From contig CAYQUO010000002.1 of assembly GCA_964420835.1 (NCBI GenBank), positions 1 to 64,000 of the forward strand: a DNA stretch of 64,000 nucleotides. Direction: 5' to 3'. Below are positions 52,092 to 61,017 of the stretch, piece after piece. Numbering within the stretch: position 1 is the stretch's first letter; each line of letters begins with the position of its first letter. The position numbers and the translations under genes were made by a program. The notes under the pieces are model-generated. The model did no database searches and was not told the DNA's origin. It was given only the letters and a program-made list of their open reading frames with translations. Source of the DNA: CAYQUO01 sp964420835. Its GTDB lineage: Bacteria; Chloroflexota; Anaerolineae; Anaerolineales; Anaerolineaceae.

Positions 52092-53495
52092 TCAGGACCA
52101 GCGCCAGGTGGTGCCTTCCCGGCTATCCTCGATTTGGACGCCCAGCCCTGCCAGCCGGTCCCGCACCTGGTCTGCCAATGCAAAGAGTTTTTGACGGCGC
52201 AACTCGAGGCGCAGTTCGACCAGCAGGTCGATGAACGGCCCGGCAGCCTGCTGATCGCCGGACTGGCCTTCTTCCAGGCGAAGCCCAAGCACGCCAGCCA
52301 GTTCACGGAGCAGATCCTGTGCCGGCTGGAGCTGGACAGGTGTGGCATTCCCGGCGCGAGCCTGGTTGATGGCCCGGACAAGGTCAAAGAGGCTGCCAAG
52401 TGCTCCAGCGGAGTTAAAATCGTCGTCCATGCACTCTTCAAAACCTTTGCGGGTTTCCTTCATTTGTGCCTGCAGTGCATCCAGGATGGGCTGCGGGGCA
52501 CCCGCCGTGCCGGGCAATGCCGGGCGCAAGGCTGAAAGCAGCCTTTCCAGCATTTTGCTGCTGCTATTGATTGTGTCGTCGTTAAAGGTTAACGGGTTGC
52601 GATAGGCTGAGTTCAGGATCATGAGGCGTAATACATCTGCCGGGTTGTCGGCAAGGAACTCGTCGATGGATACAAGGTTGCCAATGGATTTGGACATTTT
52701 CTCGCCGCCAAGTTGAAGCATGCCGTTGTGCACCCAGTAGGTGGCAAATTGCTTTCCGGTAAGGCTTTCGGTTTGGGCGATCTCGTTCTCATGATGGGGA
52801 AAAATAAGGTCATTGCCGCCCCCATGAATGTCTATCTGTTCACCGAGGTGGTGAAGGTTCATGGCGGAGCACTCGATATGCCAGCCCGGACGGCCGGGGC
52901 CCCAGGGGCTTTCCCAGGCAGGTTCTCCGGGTTTGGCGGCCTTCCAAAGGGCAAAATCCAGGGGATCTTCCTTGCGTTCATCCACACCAATGCGGGCGCC
53001 GGATTGCATGTCATCCAGTTTGCGCCCGGAAAGTTTGCCATACCCGGGTGCGCGCCGAACCCGGAAGTAAACATCCCCCTCCAATGGATAGGCATAACCA
53101 CCGTCAACCAGCCCGGAGATCATGTGGATGATCTGGTCCATTTCCGTGGAGGCACGCGGGTTGACCGTGGCCGGCTTGACATTGAGGTCCCGCAGGTTCT
53201 GTTCAAATTCTCGAATGTAACCCTCGGCAAGGGCTGCCGGGTCCACCCCCTGTTCATTGGCGCGTTGGATGATCTTGTCATCCACATCGGTGAAGTTCAT
53301 CACATGATGGACCTTGTAGCCGCGGTATTCGAAGTAACGGCGGATGATGTCGAAAACCAGCGCCGACATGGCGTGGCCGACATGGGCCTTGTTGTAGACG
53401 GTGGGGCCGCAGACGTACATGCTGACCTCACCGGCGACGAGCGGTTTATACTCCTCTTTTTTGCGGGTCAGCGTGTTATAGATTTGAATGGTCAT
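52092..53495 (-). CDS. cysS: Cysteinyl-tRNA synthetase
   Basis: The product is 467 aa. It has the Zn-binding Cys in MYVCGPTVYNKAHVGHA, which also holds the HIGH-like motif AHVGHA. HHVMNFTDVDDKI, GWHIECSAM and the KMSKS motif in GGEKMSKSIGNL follow. A C-terminal helical domain completes it. It charges tRNA-Cys, whose gene is in this window at 33.7 kb. ATG at 53495 has AAGGTG 6 nt upstream; a GTG at 53504 is the alternative. It follows the PIN-domain gene by 24 bases on the same strand, an arrangement common in Firmicutes-like clusters. Confidence 0.96.
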   Translation of the reverse strand: MTIQIYNTLTRKKEEYKPLVAGEVSMYVCGPTVYNKAHVGHAMSALVFDIIRRYFEYRGYKVHHVMNFTDVDDKIIQRANEQGVDPAALAEGYIREFEQNLRDLNVKPATVNPRASTEMDQIIHMISGLVDGGYAYPLEGDVYFRVRRAPGYGKLSGRKLDDMQSGARIGVDERKEDPLDFALWKAAKPGEPAWESPWGPGRPGWHIECSAMNLHHLGEQIDIHGGGNDLIFPHHENEIAQTESLTGKQFATYWVHNGMLQLGGEKMSKSIGNLVSIDEFLADNPADVLRLMILNSAYRNPLTFNDDTINSSSKMLERLLSALRPALPGTAGAPQPILDALQAQMKETRKGFEECMDDDFNSAGALGSLFDLVRAINQARAGNATPVQLQPAQDLLRELAGVLGLRLEEGQSGDQQAAGPFIDLLVELRLELRRQKLFALADQVRDRLAGLGVQIEDSREGTTWRWS

Positions 53496-53519
53496 TTGCA
53501 TCACCTTCTGTTGACAATC

Positions 53520-54605
53520 CTATTCCGGGCGGGCGAAGATCATCCGGCCGGCCGCTGTCTGCAGCACCTTGGTAACCGTAACCGTGATTTCCTCATCGAT
53601 GCGATCCTTGCCGCCCTCGATAACCACCATGGTGCCATCGTCCATGTAACCAACGCCCTGGTTGGATTCCTTGCCCTCCTGGATGACGCGGATGGAAAGC
53701 AGTTCCCCTGGCAGGAGGACGGCCTTGACAGCATTGGCGAGGTCGTTGACATTCAGGACAGTGACGCCCTGCAGTTCGGCAATTCGGTTAAGGTTGTAAT
53801 CGTTTGTCAGGATGGGAGCTTTCAACTGGCGGGCCAGGATGACCAGTTTGTCATCCACCTCGCGGACTCCATCCACATCCATGTCGCTGACACGCACAGT
53901 GATATTGGAGGATTTTTGCAACTGGCCCAACACCTCCATCCCCCGCCGGCCGCGCTGTCGACGCAGACTGTCGGGGGAGTCGGCAATAAATTGAAGTTCC
54001 TGCAGCACAAAGTGGGGGATGAGAAGAACCCCGGGCAGGAAGCCGGTGCGGGCGATATCGGCTATTCGACCATCGATGATGACGCTTGTATCCAGGAGGA
54101 TCGTGCGACCTTCCGCCCAATTGACGGCGTGGTCGCCTTTGGATGCCCCAGCCTGGCTGCCTGGGCTGCTCAAACCGGACAATACCCCCAGTATGTCGAT
54201 CTGCCGCATGACGAAGACCGACACACCCAGGTAGCCAAAGATGAGCACACCCACAAAGGGCAGGACGTTGCCAAAGGGGGGAGGCAGCAGCGAGATCGGA
54301 AAGGCCAACAAGGCCGCAATGATCAGGCCAACCGTAAGGCCAGCCAGGGAGGCGAATAATGTTTGTGAAGAAAGGCGGGCAAAGATGGTGCGAAGTGCAC
54401 GCAGGGGGCGTGTGGTGATAAAGGGAGTAAGAATAATTCCAATGAGCGCGCCAACCAGGCCTATTGTAAAGGCATATTGTTCAATGGTGAAGTTCGTCTG
54501 CGAGGGGGTGACATTGGCTGCTTTTCCAAGAACCGTACCCCAATAGACCCCAAAGGCGGTGAAAACAACCATCCCAACGAGTCGGACAATAAAATCAGAA
54601 CTCAT
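53520..54605 (-). CDS. Membrane PIN-TRAM domain protein (YacL-like)
   Basis: The product is 361 aa. Four membrane helices cover about residues 5-130. The PIN nuclease domain has acidic residues in ILLDTSVIIDGRIADIAR, VDDKLVILARQ and LTNDYNLNRIAEL. A TRAM-like domain (about 290-350) ends the protein. YacL-type proteins are membrane-anchored putative RNases of unknown target. The ATG at 54605 has GGAGG 5 nt upstream. It precedes cysS. Confidence 0.9.
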   Translation of the reverse strand: MSSDFIVRLVGMVVFTAFGVYWGTVLGKAANVTPSQTNFTIEQYAFTIGLVGALIGIILTPFITTRPLRALRTIFARLSSQTLFASLAGLTVGLIIAALLAFPISLLPPPFGNVLPFVGVLIFGYLGVSVFVMRQIDILGVLSGLSSPGSQAGASKGDHAVNWAEGRTILLDTSVIIDGRIADIARTGFLPGVLLIPHFVLQELQFIADSPDSLRRQRGRRGMEVLGQLQKSSNITVRVSDMDVDGVREVDDKLVILARQLKAPILTNDYNLNRIAELQGVTVLNVNDLANAVKAVLLPGELLSIRVIQEGKESNQGVGYMDDGTMVVIEGGKDRIDEEITVTVTKVLQTAAGRMIFARPE

Positions 54606-54754
54606 AATTCCTCCAAAATATCCTTTTGTTAATGTTCGGAATGAAAGGATAAAGGATAATTCCGCTGGCGGAAATGATAGCACGGCTTGCCTGTGGAGTC
54701 AAACAAATGAGATGACTTGGTGAACTATTCGGACTCTCCCCCGGCACAAGCTAA

Positions 54755-55807
54755 AACAACCACATTTCCGGCCTGCCTCCCCTGCCCGGCAAGCCCTCCT
54801 ATGGGATCTACCTCACCTCCCTGCAGGGCACGGTGGGGGCCAACCTGGTTGGCAACACTGTGGACGGCACGGATATCGGTATCGGCATCTGGAATTCACC
54901 CAGTGACCTGGTCAGCATCAGCGGCGGCACCCTGAGGAACAACCTTTATGGCATCCAGGTGGATAATGGCAGATATCCGCTGGGATTCTCAAGCGAATAC
55001 ATTTATGGTGCAGGGACAGATGTGAACATCAACGGTGTGACCATTGTCAACCATCTCCTGGCAGCGCTGCATGCACTGGACAACCCGGCCAATCAGGATC
55101 CCACCAGCACCGTGCGCCTGTTTGCCAACGGCATGGTCATAACCGGCGGACCCAGTATTGCCACCACGAGCGGGCAGGATGCCTATATCGCCGTATGTAA
55201 CTCCACCTTTTCCAATGTGGTGGATACCGTCGGAACCGGGAATGTCTTTTCAGATTGTGGGAACATCATCCTTGTTGCTGGAAACGGGGCGGATGATGGG
55301 ACAGGCGGCAGCAGCCTGCCGGGCATCACCCCGCAATCCTGGATCGCTCTTGTCATCCCGGTTCATGGCACCGAGCAGGGCAGGGGCAACATCGGACCTA
55401 ATGGACTGGTGTTCATTCTCTACCGGCAGAATTTCCAGGACGAACTGGCCAGGGTAGCATTTCCCGGCTATGCCGGACCCGCTGATGGAACCATCACACT
55501 AAAAGGGGAGGATTCATCCATTGCCGGCAATCTGCCCAACGGTGTGGAATACCTGGGCCCCGCCTTTACCCTGGGCATCAACGGCCCGGGCGGCGCCAAC
55601 CTGAACGCATTTGGTTCCACAGCCGACCTGCGGTTTACACTGCCGGCGGGCTATACCGTTCCGGAGGGAAAAAAGCTGGCGATCATGCATCTTGATCCGG
55701 CGACAGGCCAGTGGGTGGAGATGCCCACCAGCAGCGACGGCGTATACGTCCACGGTTCCACCAGCGAACCCGGGACTTACGCTTTGATGTTGGTCCCCAT
55801 ATCGTAG
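54755..55807 (+). pseudogene. 5'-truncated right-handed beta-helix protein gene
   Basis: About 350 codons are open after a TAA at 54752-54754. The first residues already encode beta-helix rungs (NNHISG, YGIYLTSLQG, NLVGNTVDGTD), with no start codon, ribosome-binding site or signal peptide. Rung-like repeats run to about residue 150, then a Gly-rich linker and a C-terminal beta domain (LRFTLPAGYTVPEGKKLAI). The C-terminal end and its terminator are intact. The 5' part was probably lost by deletion. A late GTG at 54833 could be a start but would begin inside a rung. The full-length relative would be a secreted polysaccharide-binding or lyase-like protein. Confidence 0.65.
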
Positions 55808-55820
55808 ACAAATGATTATC

Positions 55821-55855
55821 ATCCCCCTGGGTGTGGTGCCCCAGGGGGATTTTTT
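55821..55855 (+). terminator. Rho-independent terminator
   Basis: ATCCCCCTGGG (55821-55831) pairs with CCCAGGGGGAT (55840-55850), then six T. It is intact although the gene before it has lost its 5' end. Confidence 0.85.
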
Positions 55856-56056
55856 GTTTGCCAGCCAGGTTAACTGCATTCGGGTCAAGCCTCCATGCGA
55901 TATGTTCCGGGAGGCGTTGGAATATGTTCGATTCGGATGCGTCCGCTGCTCCGGCCTCGGGCCCTGGTGCAATCCCCTCCGGCGGGATGAATGATGGCCA
56001 AGAGGCCCCTGTTCACAACACTGCCCGGTACGGTAACAGCACCTGCCTGCACCCCT

Positions 56057-56518
56057 TCATGTTTTTGGATTTAATAAGATGACCCCCAGCACAACCAGTG
56101 CCGCTCCAGCCAGCCTGGGAAGAGTGAGCGGTATGGGGGTAACGCCTCCCCAACCCGTGGCGTCGATGATGGAGGAGACGAGCATTTGCCCAAAGACCAG
56201 CGATGCCAGCCCGGCTGTCACCCCGGTGAAGGACAGCGAAAAGGATACCCCCATGACGATCACCACTCCCAGGATGCCGCCGGGAAGGATATACAGCAAG
56301 GCCGTGGTGCGCGGGACCTTCCAAACCGCTGGACCTGCAAAGGCTGTAATTGTTAACAGGACAATGAAGGCCACGATACCGGAAGTCAGATTGATGAAAA
56401 GGCTTGTACGGGCATAACCGATGATGCCTCCTGCCCGGTTGCCACAAACTGCCTGCACGGCAATGGCAAGGCCTGTAAGCAGGGCGGTAAAGATACCAAG
56501 GATCAGGGTGGGTTTCAA
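56057..56518 (-). CDS. YdcZ-family (DMT superfamily) small membrane transporter
   Basis: The product is 153 aa with five predicted membrane helices, the size of DMT_YdcZ (PF04657) proteins. The first helix ends with AIAVQAVCGNRAGG, and NLTSGIVAFIVLL and LLYILPGGILGVVIVMGVSF fit that family. TTG at 56518 is chosen because GGAGG lies exactly 5 bases upstream; an ATG four codons before it lacks a site. The substrate is unknown. It is convergent with the beta-helix pseudogene. Confidence 0.75.
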   Translation of the reverse strand: MKPTLILGIFTALLTGLAIAVQAVCGNRAGGIIGYARTSLFINLTSGIVAFIVLLTITAFAGPAVWKVPRTTALLYILPGGILGVVIVMGVSFSLSFTGVTAGLASLVFGQMLVSSIIDATGWGGVTPIPLTLPRLAGAALVVLGVILLNPKT

Positions 56519-56714
56519 GGAGACCTCCATCCAGGACAGATTCAGACCCTGCGCCAGGGTGCGGGCAACAGGCTTCAGAAAAGAATATAGCACAATTTCC
56601 CGCCAACCGGCCCCGCGGTGCCGGGGTGGAAAAAGCGGTTGGGAAATTGGCCATATTGTATTTTCGGATTTTGACTGCCCAAGAAACCCCAGTGTATTCT
56701 GGAAAACTGAAGAT

Positions 56715-57035
56715 TCAACCCTGCATAATGAGAAGCATGCGCACCGGTGTTTTAGCCAGCAGGCTGTGAGCCAGGTTCGGTTTCATGGCTGCCCAGGCTC
56801 CAGGTCCGGCTTGGAAGCTGTCCGGCCCGAGGGTCAGTTCACACTCGCCCTCAAGGATGTGGATGATCGCCGGGACGGAGGCTGTATGTTCAGAAAGCTC
56901 CTGCCCCGGAGCAAAGGCGAAAACGATTGCCTTCATCCCATCTCCCCTGAAAATGGTGCGGCTAACAATGCTTTCGTCTGGGATTTGCTCCACGGTTGCA
57001 TCCAGGTCGGGGAAAAAGGTGTACTGCTTTTCCAT
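56715..57035 (-). CDS. Small cupin protein
   Basis: The product is 106 aa with one cupin barrel. Motif 1 is FAPGQELSEHTASVPAIIHILEGE and motif 2 GPGAWAAMKPNLAHSLLA. Some usual metal-ligand His and Glu are visible (EH, E, H). ATG at 57035 has AAAGGAG upstream and lies 4 bases after the DUF1858 stop, so both are one transcript. Small cupins of this kind often sit with Fnr-like regulators. The ligand is unknown. Confidence 0.82.
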   Translation of the reverse strand: MEKQYTFFPDLDATVEQIPDESIVSRTIFRGDGMKAIVFAFAPGQELSEHTASVPAIIHILEGECELTLGPDSFQAGPGAWAAMKPNLAHSLLAKTPVRMLLIMQG

Positions 57036-57039
57036 GTTC

Positions 57040-57297
57040 TTACTCCTTTGGTTCAATATTGGTGAATGAGGTTGTTTCGGCTCCCCCTTTTGCCAATACA
57101 GCTTGCTGGAGCTCCTGAAGAAAGAGATCGACCTGGATGCCATAAATGGCAAGTGCATCCGCAAGGCTGTCAAATGCCGACATACTGCATCCCACGCAGG
57201 CCATGTGATGTCGCAGAAATACCGGGACAGCCAGCGGATTGGCGGAGAGCAGCCTGGCCACGCTCATTTCCAATGGGGATCGCTCCGGGTTCTTCAT
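57040..57297 (-). CDS. DUF1858 protein (hybrid-cluster-associated redox disulfide type)
   Basis: The product is 85 aa. The CxxC motif in HHMACVGCSMSAFDSLADAL is the family signature. DUF1858 proteins are associated with hybrid cluster protein and NO or redox stress genes. Its ATG overlaps the crp/fnr stop codon. A -10 (TAACAT, 57310-57305) ends 7 bases before the ATG, so besides the operon transcript a leaderless message can arise from an Fnr-type promoter. It is followed by the cupin gene. Confidence 0.85.
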   Translation of the reverse strand: MKNPERSPLEMSVARLLSANPLAVPVFLRHHMACVGCSMSAFDSLADALAIYGIQVDLFLQELQQAVLAKGGAETTSFTNIEPKE

Positions 57298-58079
57298 GGC
57301 TTTGATGTTACCTGTCTAAATGGTTTCCCTCTTTGCGCTGGCGCAAACTCAATGGAGTCACCAGGGACTGAGCCTGGTTTTCCTGGCGGCAGGTCTTCAG
57401 CGATGCACACCAGGCCATGGGGGAAGGTGATCACCACCCGCTCGCGGCCACATTTTACAATTCCCCGGGTTTCCCACTGGCTCAGCGTGCGAGACACCGT
57501 GAAGAGGGTAGTCCCGTTCATCTCGGCGAGGTCTTGCCGGCTGAGGGGCATGTCAATGAGTACACCCTCAGGGATTAGGCGCTCCGTTTGCCTGGCCAGG
57601 CGGAGAAGGGTGCGGGCAATGCGTCGTTCCACCCGCTCGGTGGCCAGTTGTCGGAATCGTTCCTGGGTTTCCTGAACGTGGTCGGCCATCATGCGCATGG
57701 CGTTCATTGCCAGCGATGGATGGTCTTGAACCGTTTCCATCAGATCCTGCCGGCTCCAGTACAGTGCCGTGCTGTCCCTGTCCGCCTGGGCGGAAAGAGG
57801 ATACTCCGACTGGCGCACGATGGCGATGACCCCGAACAGGGCAGGTGGATTGACGACTTTCAGCAGAACCTGCTGCCCATCCGCTGAACCCTGGGTCAAC
57901 CGGACGCGCCCGGAAACCAGGACGAAGACCCGGTCTGCCGGGTCGCCCTGGAAGAAGAAAAACCCCCCTTGTCGCATTTCCCTTGTGTGGGCTATAGTCT
58001 GAAGACTGACAAGTTCATTGTCCGTCAAGCCATCAAAAAGGGGAACTGCCTTAAGTGCGTGCAAGGGGAACTTCTTCAC
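57294..58079 (-). CDS. Crp/Fnr-family transcriptional regulator
   Basis: The product is 261 aa. The N-terminal cyclic-nucleotide-binding-like barrel (about 10-125) is followed by the long dimerisation helix. The C-terminal HTH is LSRQDLAEMNGTTLFTVSRTLSQWETRGIV, with the recognition helix TLFTVSRTL. No N-terminal Cys cluster is seen, so it does not look like an Fe-S Fnr; haem or a small ligand (Dnr- or HcpR-like) is possible. The last codons contain the TTTGCGCTGGCGCAAA box, placing a self-contained target site inside the gene. It also has a matching site before the hemerythrin gene. It overlaps the DUF1858 gene by two bases. Confidence 0.9.
   Translation of the reverse strand: MKKFPLHALKAVPLFDGLTDNELVSLQTIAHTREMRQGGFFFFQGDPADRVFVLVSGRVRLTQGSADGQQVLLKVVNPPALFGVIAIVRQSEYPLSAQADRDSTALYWSRQDLMETVQDHPSLAMNAMRMMADHVQETQERFRQLATERVERRIARTLLRLARQTERLIPEGVLIDMPLSRQDLAEMNGTTLFTVSRTLSQWETRGIVKCGRERVVITFPHGLVCIAEDLPPGKPGSVPGDSIEFAPAQRGKPFRQVTSKP
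57305..57310 (-). promoter_or_regulatory. -10 box of the DUF1858-cupin pair
   Basis: TAACAT on the minus strand lies exactly 21 bp from the palindrome at 57332-57347 and 7 bases from the DUF1858 ATG. The geometry is identical to that at 5841-5883. Confidence 0.5.
57332..57347. promoter_or_regulatory. Crp/Fnr-type operator TTTGCGCTGGCGCAAA, second copy
   Basis: This perfect palindrome is identical to 5868-5883. It lies within the 3' end of the crp/fnr coding sequence, where it encodes the tail segment FAPAQ. It is centred 41.5 bp upstream of the predicted start of the DUF1858 transcript. Confidence 0.75.
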
Positions 58080-58234
58080 AGGACGATTCTACTCAATATT
58101 TCCTGAAATGCGGGTGAGAAATGGAAAAAGTTCATCAGGGTTTCATCCAATCTTCACAGTTTCTTCATATCCTGCCGGTATAGTAGGATCTAAAAAGGGC
58201 TGTAACAGGCCCCTGAAAAGAACAAGGAGAAAAA

Positions 58235-58885
58235 ATGAAAAAAACCTTATTAGGCGCTGCACTTGGCGGGGTATTAGCCGCAGTGATTATGGTCGTCGCC
58301 GGATGGATCTTCTTTCGTACGTGGATACCGCAAATGATCGCCACTTCGGGTGACAACCAAATGCCCGGGCAATGGCCCGGCAGCCGGGGGATGATGGGCC
58401 GCGGGGGCGGTCATTTTCGCCCTGGGATGATGAACACACCATTTGGCCGTGATGAATGCCGGCCTGGCATGCTGGGCCGTGGTTTCGACCGACGCAATCC
58501 CGGACCTGGGATGATGCAACGCTGGAACAACGATGATGCCAGCCTACGGGGCTGGATGCACGAGGGCATGGTGGCGGCCATGGCGGAAAAACTTGGATTG
58601 AGCGCCGTGGATCTGCAAAGCCGGCTTGACAAGGGTGACACAATGTACGATGTGGCCATCACCGAAGGGCTGACCGTGGAGGAATTTCAGACAATGATTA
58701 TGGATGCCCGCACCTCAGCCATAGAGCAGGCATTGGCGGACGGCAGGATCACCCAGAAACAGGCGGATTGGATGAAGGCACGTGATGATATTAGGGGTTT
58801 CGGCAAGGGCGGAGGTTTTCCACACGGTTTCCCCTGGTCGAAAAATGATCCTTCTCTTGTAACCACCCCCACGCCCGGTTCTTAA
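58235..58885 (+). CDS. Membrane-anchored Met/Gly-rich protein, hypothetical
   Basis: The product is 216 aa. An N-terminal membrane helix (about 4-28) leads to a Met/Gly/Arg-rich region (about 45-105) with repeated GMM and PGMM motifs. A helical C-terminal domain (about 110-195) contains EKLGLSAVDLQSRLDKGDTMYDVAI and ADGRITQKQADWMKA, as in small extracytoplasmic proteins such as DUF2680-like ones. Met-rich segments can bind copper or other soft metals. AAGGAG precedes the ATG, and a TATAGT -10 lies 50 bases upstream. It is divergent from crp/fnr. Confidence 0.7.
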   Translation: MKKTLLGAALGGVLAAVIMVVAGWIFFRTWIPQMIATSGDNQMPGQWPGSRGMMGRGGGHFRPGMMNTPFGRDECRPGMLGRGFDRRNPGPGMMQRWNNDDASLRGWMHEGMVAAMAEKLGLSAVDLQSRLDKGDTMYDVAITEGLTVEEFQTMIMDARTSAIEQALADGRITQKQADWMKARDDIRGFGKGGGFPHGFPWSKNDPSLVTTPTPGS

Positions 58886-58902
58886 TTCCAATTCCATTAA
58901 CG

Positions 58903-58936
58903 GTCCCCCCTGGCAACAGTACCAGGGGGACTTTTT
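58903..58936 (+). terminator. Rho-independent terminator
   Basis: GTCCCCCCTGG (58903-58913) pairs with CCAGGGGGAC (58922-58931), followed by TTTTT. Confidence 0.85.
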
Positions 58937-59033
58937 CATTATGTGACTGTTCTTATCAAGTTTTTATATTATTCCTGTAAAATATAGGAAATATTGGCAT
59001 TTTCTCTTAACCAGGTGAAAGGAGCCAGACCCC

Positions 59034-59687
59034 ATGTTAGTTCGTGCACGTATGTCCAAGCCTGTGCTGACCATTGCCCCGGATGTACCGGTTCAGGATG
59101 CACTTGCCCAGATGCGCCGCGAGAAGGTTCGTCGTTTCCCGGTAGTTAATAAACACGGTACCATGGTTGGGATAGTATCTGAAAGTGACCTTTTAAATGC
59201 GTCTCCATCCGAGGCAACCTCCCTAAGCGTTTGGGAGGTGAATTACCTGCTGAGCAAGATCACCGTTGAGAGGGTTATGGTCAAAAAGGTGATCACCATT
59301 GATGATGATTGCCCGATCGAAGAGGCTGCCTGGATCATGGCGGATAAACAAATCGGCGCCCTGCCGGTGATGAATGACGGTCGCCTGGTGGGGATCATAA
59401 CTGAAACGGATATTTTCAAGGTCTTGCTTGAGATCTTCGGTGCCCGCAAGGGAGGTGTTCGGGCGGCATTGCTCGTCAAGGACAGCCCGGGGAAGATCGC
59501 CGAACTAACCAAGCTCATCAGTAAAATGGGTGGCAATATCATCTCCCTTGGTACGTTCATGGGTGATGATCCGACCACCGGGCGCATCACCGTGAAGGTT
59601 GAAAATGTAAAACTGGATGAGCTAAAAAAGGCCTTGGAACCCATCGTCGAAAAAATCATCGACATTCGAGTGGTCAAGCCGGCTTGA
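59034..59687 (+). CDS. CBS-domain pair plus ACT domain protein (AcuB-like)
   Basis: The product is 217 aa. Two CBS motifs lie at about residues 1-60 (PVQDALAQMRREKVRRFPVV) and 75-135 (PIEEAAWIMADKQIGALPVM). An ACT-like domain at about 142-215 (LLVKDSPGKIAELTKLISKMGGNI) follows. This matches AcuB-type proteins, which sense adenylates or amino acids; the target is unknown. AAAGGAG lies upstream of the ATG. A terminator follows, separating it from alr. Confidence 0.9.
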   Translation: MLVRARMSKPVLTIAPDVPVQDALAQMRREKVRRFPVVNKHGTMVGIVSESDLLNASPSEATSLSVWEVNYLLSKITVERVMVKKVITIDDDCPIEEAAWIMADKQIGALPVMNDGRLVGIITETDIFKVLLEIFGARKGGVRAALLVKDSPGKIAELTKLISKMGGNIISLGTFMGDDPTTGRITVKVENVKLDELKKALEPIVEKIIDIRVVKPA

Positions 59688-59705
59688 TCGTTTTTCATGC
59701 CTGAG

Positions 59706-59747
59706 ATACCCCCTTGTCCTGAGACTTTTTCGGACTGGGGTATTTTT
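59706..59747 (+). terminator. Rho-independent terminator
   Basis: ATACCCC (59706-59712) pairs with GGGGTAT (59737-59743), with an inner stem TGTCC/GGAC, followed by TTTTT. Confidence 0.75.
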
Positions 59748-59755
59748 GATTGGAG

Positions 59756-59761
59756 TATAAT
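59756..59761 (+). promoter_or_regulatory. -10 box of the alanine racemase gene
   Basis: A perfect TATAAT lies 50 bases before the alr ATG at 59811, directly after the terminator. The -35 region overlaps the terminator stem and is poor. Confidence 0.45.
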
Positions 59762-59810
59762 GTGCCTTCGGCGATTTGTCGAAAAACCCCTCTAAAAGAA
59801 AGTGCCAACA

Positions 59811-60959
59811 ATGCTGGATGCCTTCCTGACCTGGGCGGAGATCGATCTTGATGCAATCATTCACAATGTGCAAGCCTTCAAAGCACATGTTGGGCAGCGA
59901 GTGGAAGTGATGGCAGTAGTGAAAGCCAATGCCTACGGCCATGGGGCAGTACCGGTTGCCAAAGCAGCCCTGGAAGCCGGGGCAGGCCGCCTGGCGGTTC
60001 ACCGGGTATTGGAGGGGATCGAATTGCGGCAGGCGGGCATCAAGGCGCCAATACTGGTCATGGGGTATACACCCCCGGAGGCTGCCAAACAGGTTGTCGA
60101 ATGGAAGCTTATCCCCAGCATGGTAAGCATGGAATTTGCCCGGGCTTTGTCTGCCATTGCGTCCTCACAGGGTGCTGAGATCCCGGTTCACGTGAAAGTG
60201 GATAGCGGTTTGAGCCGTTTTGGGCTTTTCCCGGACGATGCCGTCGGTTTCCTTGAAGAAGTTAGGCGGCTGGCCGGTATACGGCTGGAAGGGCTGTACA
60301 CCCATTTTGCGACAGCCGATTCAAGTGATGACACCTGGGTGCGCCGGCAATTAAAAGTGTTTTCCGAGGTGAGGACAACAGCCAGTGAAGCCGGCATCCA
60401 TATACCGGTGCTGCATGCAGCCAACAGCGCTGCCGCAATGAGGCTGCCGGAAACCCATTTCAACGCTGTACGCATTGGCATTGCCATGTACGGGTTGAAT
60501 CCCTCCAATGAGTGGGAGCCTGTATTCCCCATTCGGCCAGCCCTGGTGCTGAAAAGCCGTGTGGACCAGGTCAAAACGCTTCCCCAGGGGGCAGGTGTCA
60601 GTTATGGGCGTACTTACATCACCAGGAAACCCACCCGGGTTGCCTTGGTTTCCATTGGTTATGGCGACGGTTATCATCGCATCCTTTCGAACCAGGGGGG
60701 CGTGCTAATCCACGGTCGCAAGGCACCCCTGATCGGACGGGTGTGCATGGACCAGTTCGTGGTCGATTGTAATGACATTCCCGAAGTCCAACAGGATGAC
60801 GAGGTGGTTGTAATTGGCAGCCAGGGGAATGAACGCATCAGCGCCGAAGAGATAGCCGTACTGGCCGGAACGATCAACTACGAGATTACAACCTCCCTGC
60901 TGCCAAGGGTCAGCCGGGTATACCTGCGGGGTGGCAGGGTGATCGAAATCCAGAAATAA
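59811..60959 (+). CDS. alr: Alanine racemase
   Basis: The product is 382 aa. The PLP Lys is in VMAVVKANAYGHGAVPVA, followed by HVKVDSGLSRFG, the phosphate-binding region VRIGIAMYG and the catalytic Tyr in GVSYGRTYI. GRVCMDQFVVDC is the C-terminal signature. It makes D-Ala for peptidoglycan. ATG at 59811 is chosen; a GTG three codons upstream is possible. It is alone between terminators. Confidence 0.95.
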   Translation: MLDAFLTWAEIDLDAIIHNVQAFKAHVGQRVEVMAVVKANAYGHGAVPVAKAALEAGAGRLAVHRVLEGIELRQAGIKAPILVMGYTPPEAAKQVVEWKLIPSMVSMEFARALSAIASSQGAEIPVHVKVDSGLSRFGLFPDDAVGFLEEVRRLAGIRLEGLYTHFATADSSDDTWVRRQLKVFSEVRTTASEAGIHIPVLHAANSAAAMRLPETHFNAVRIGIAMYGLNPSNEWEPVFPIRPALVLKSRVDQVKTLPQGAGVSYGRTYITRKPTRVALVSIGYGDGYHRILSNQGGVLIHGRKAPLIGRVCMDQFVVDCNDIPEVQQDDEVVVIGSQGNERISAEEIAVLAGTINYEITTSLLPRVSRVYLRGGRVIEIQK

Positions 60960-61017
60960 AAAGCTGGAGCCATGCAAAACCGCCCGCCTGGTGAGATCAT
61001 GACGGGCAAATTCACTA

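Noticed and set aside
52713..54359. 548-codon open frame on the plus strand
   Set aside because: It runs antisense through cysS and the PIN-TRAM gene, both unmistakable. The translation has no recognisable domain and only reflects codon bias of the real genes.
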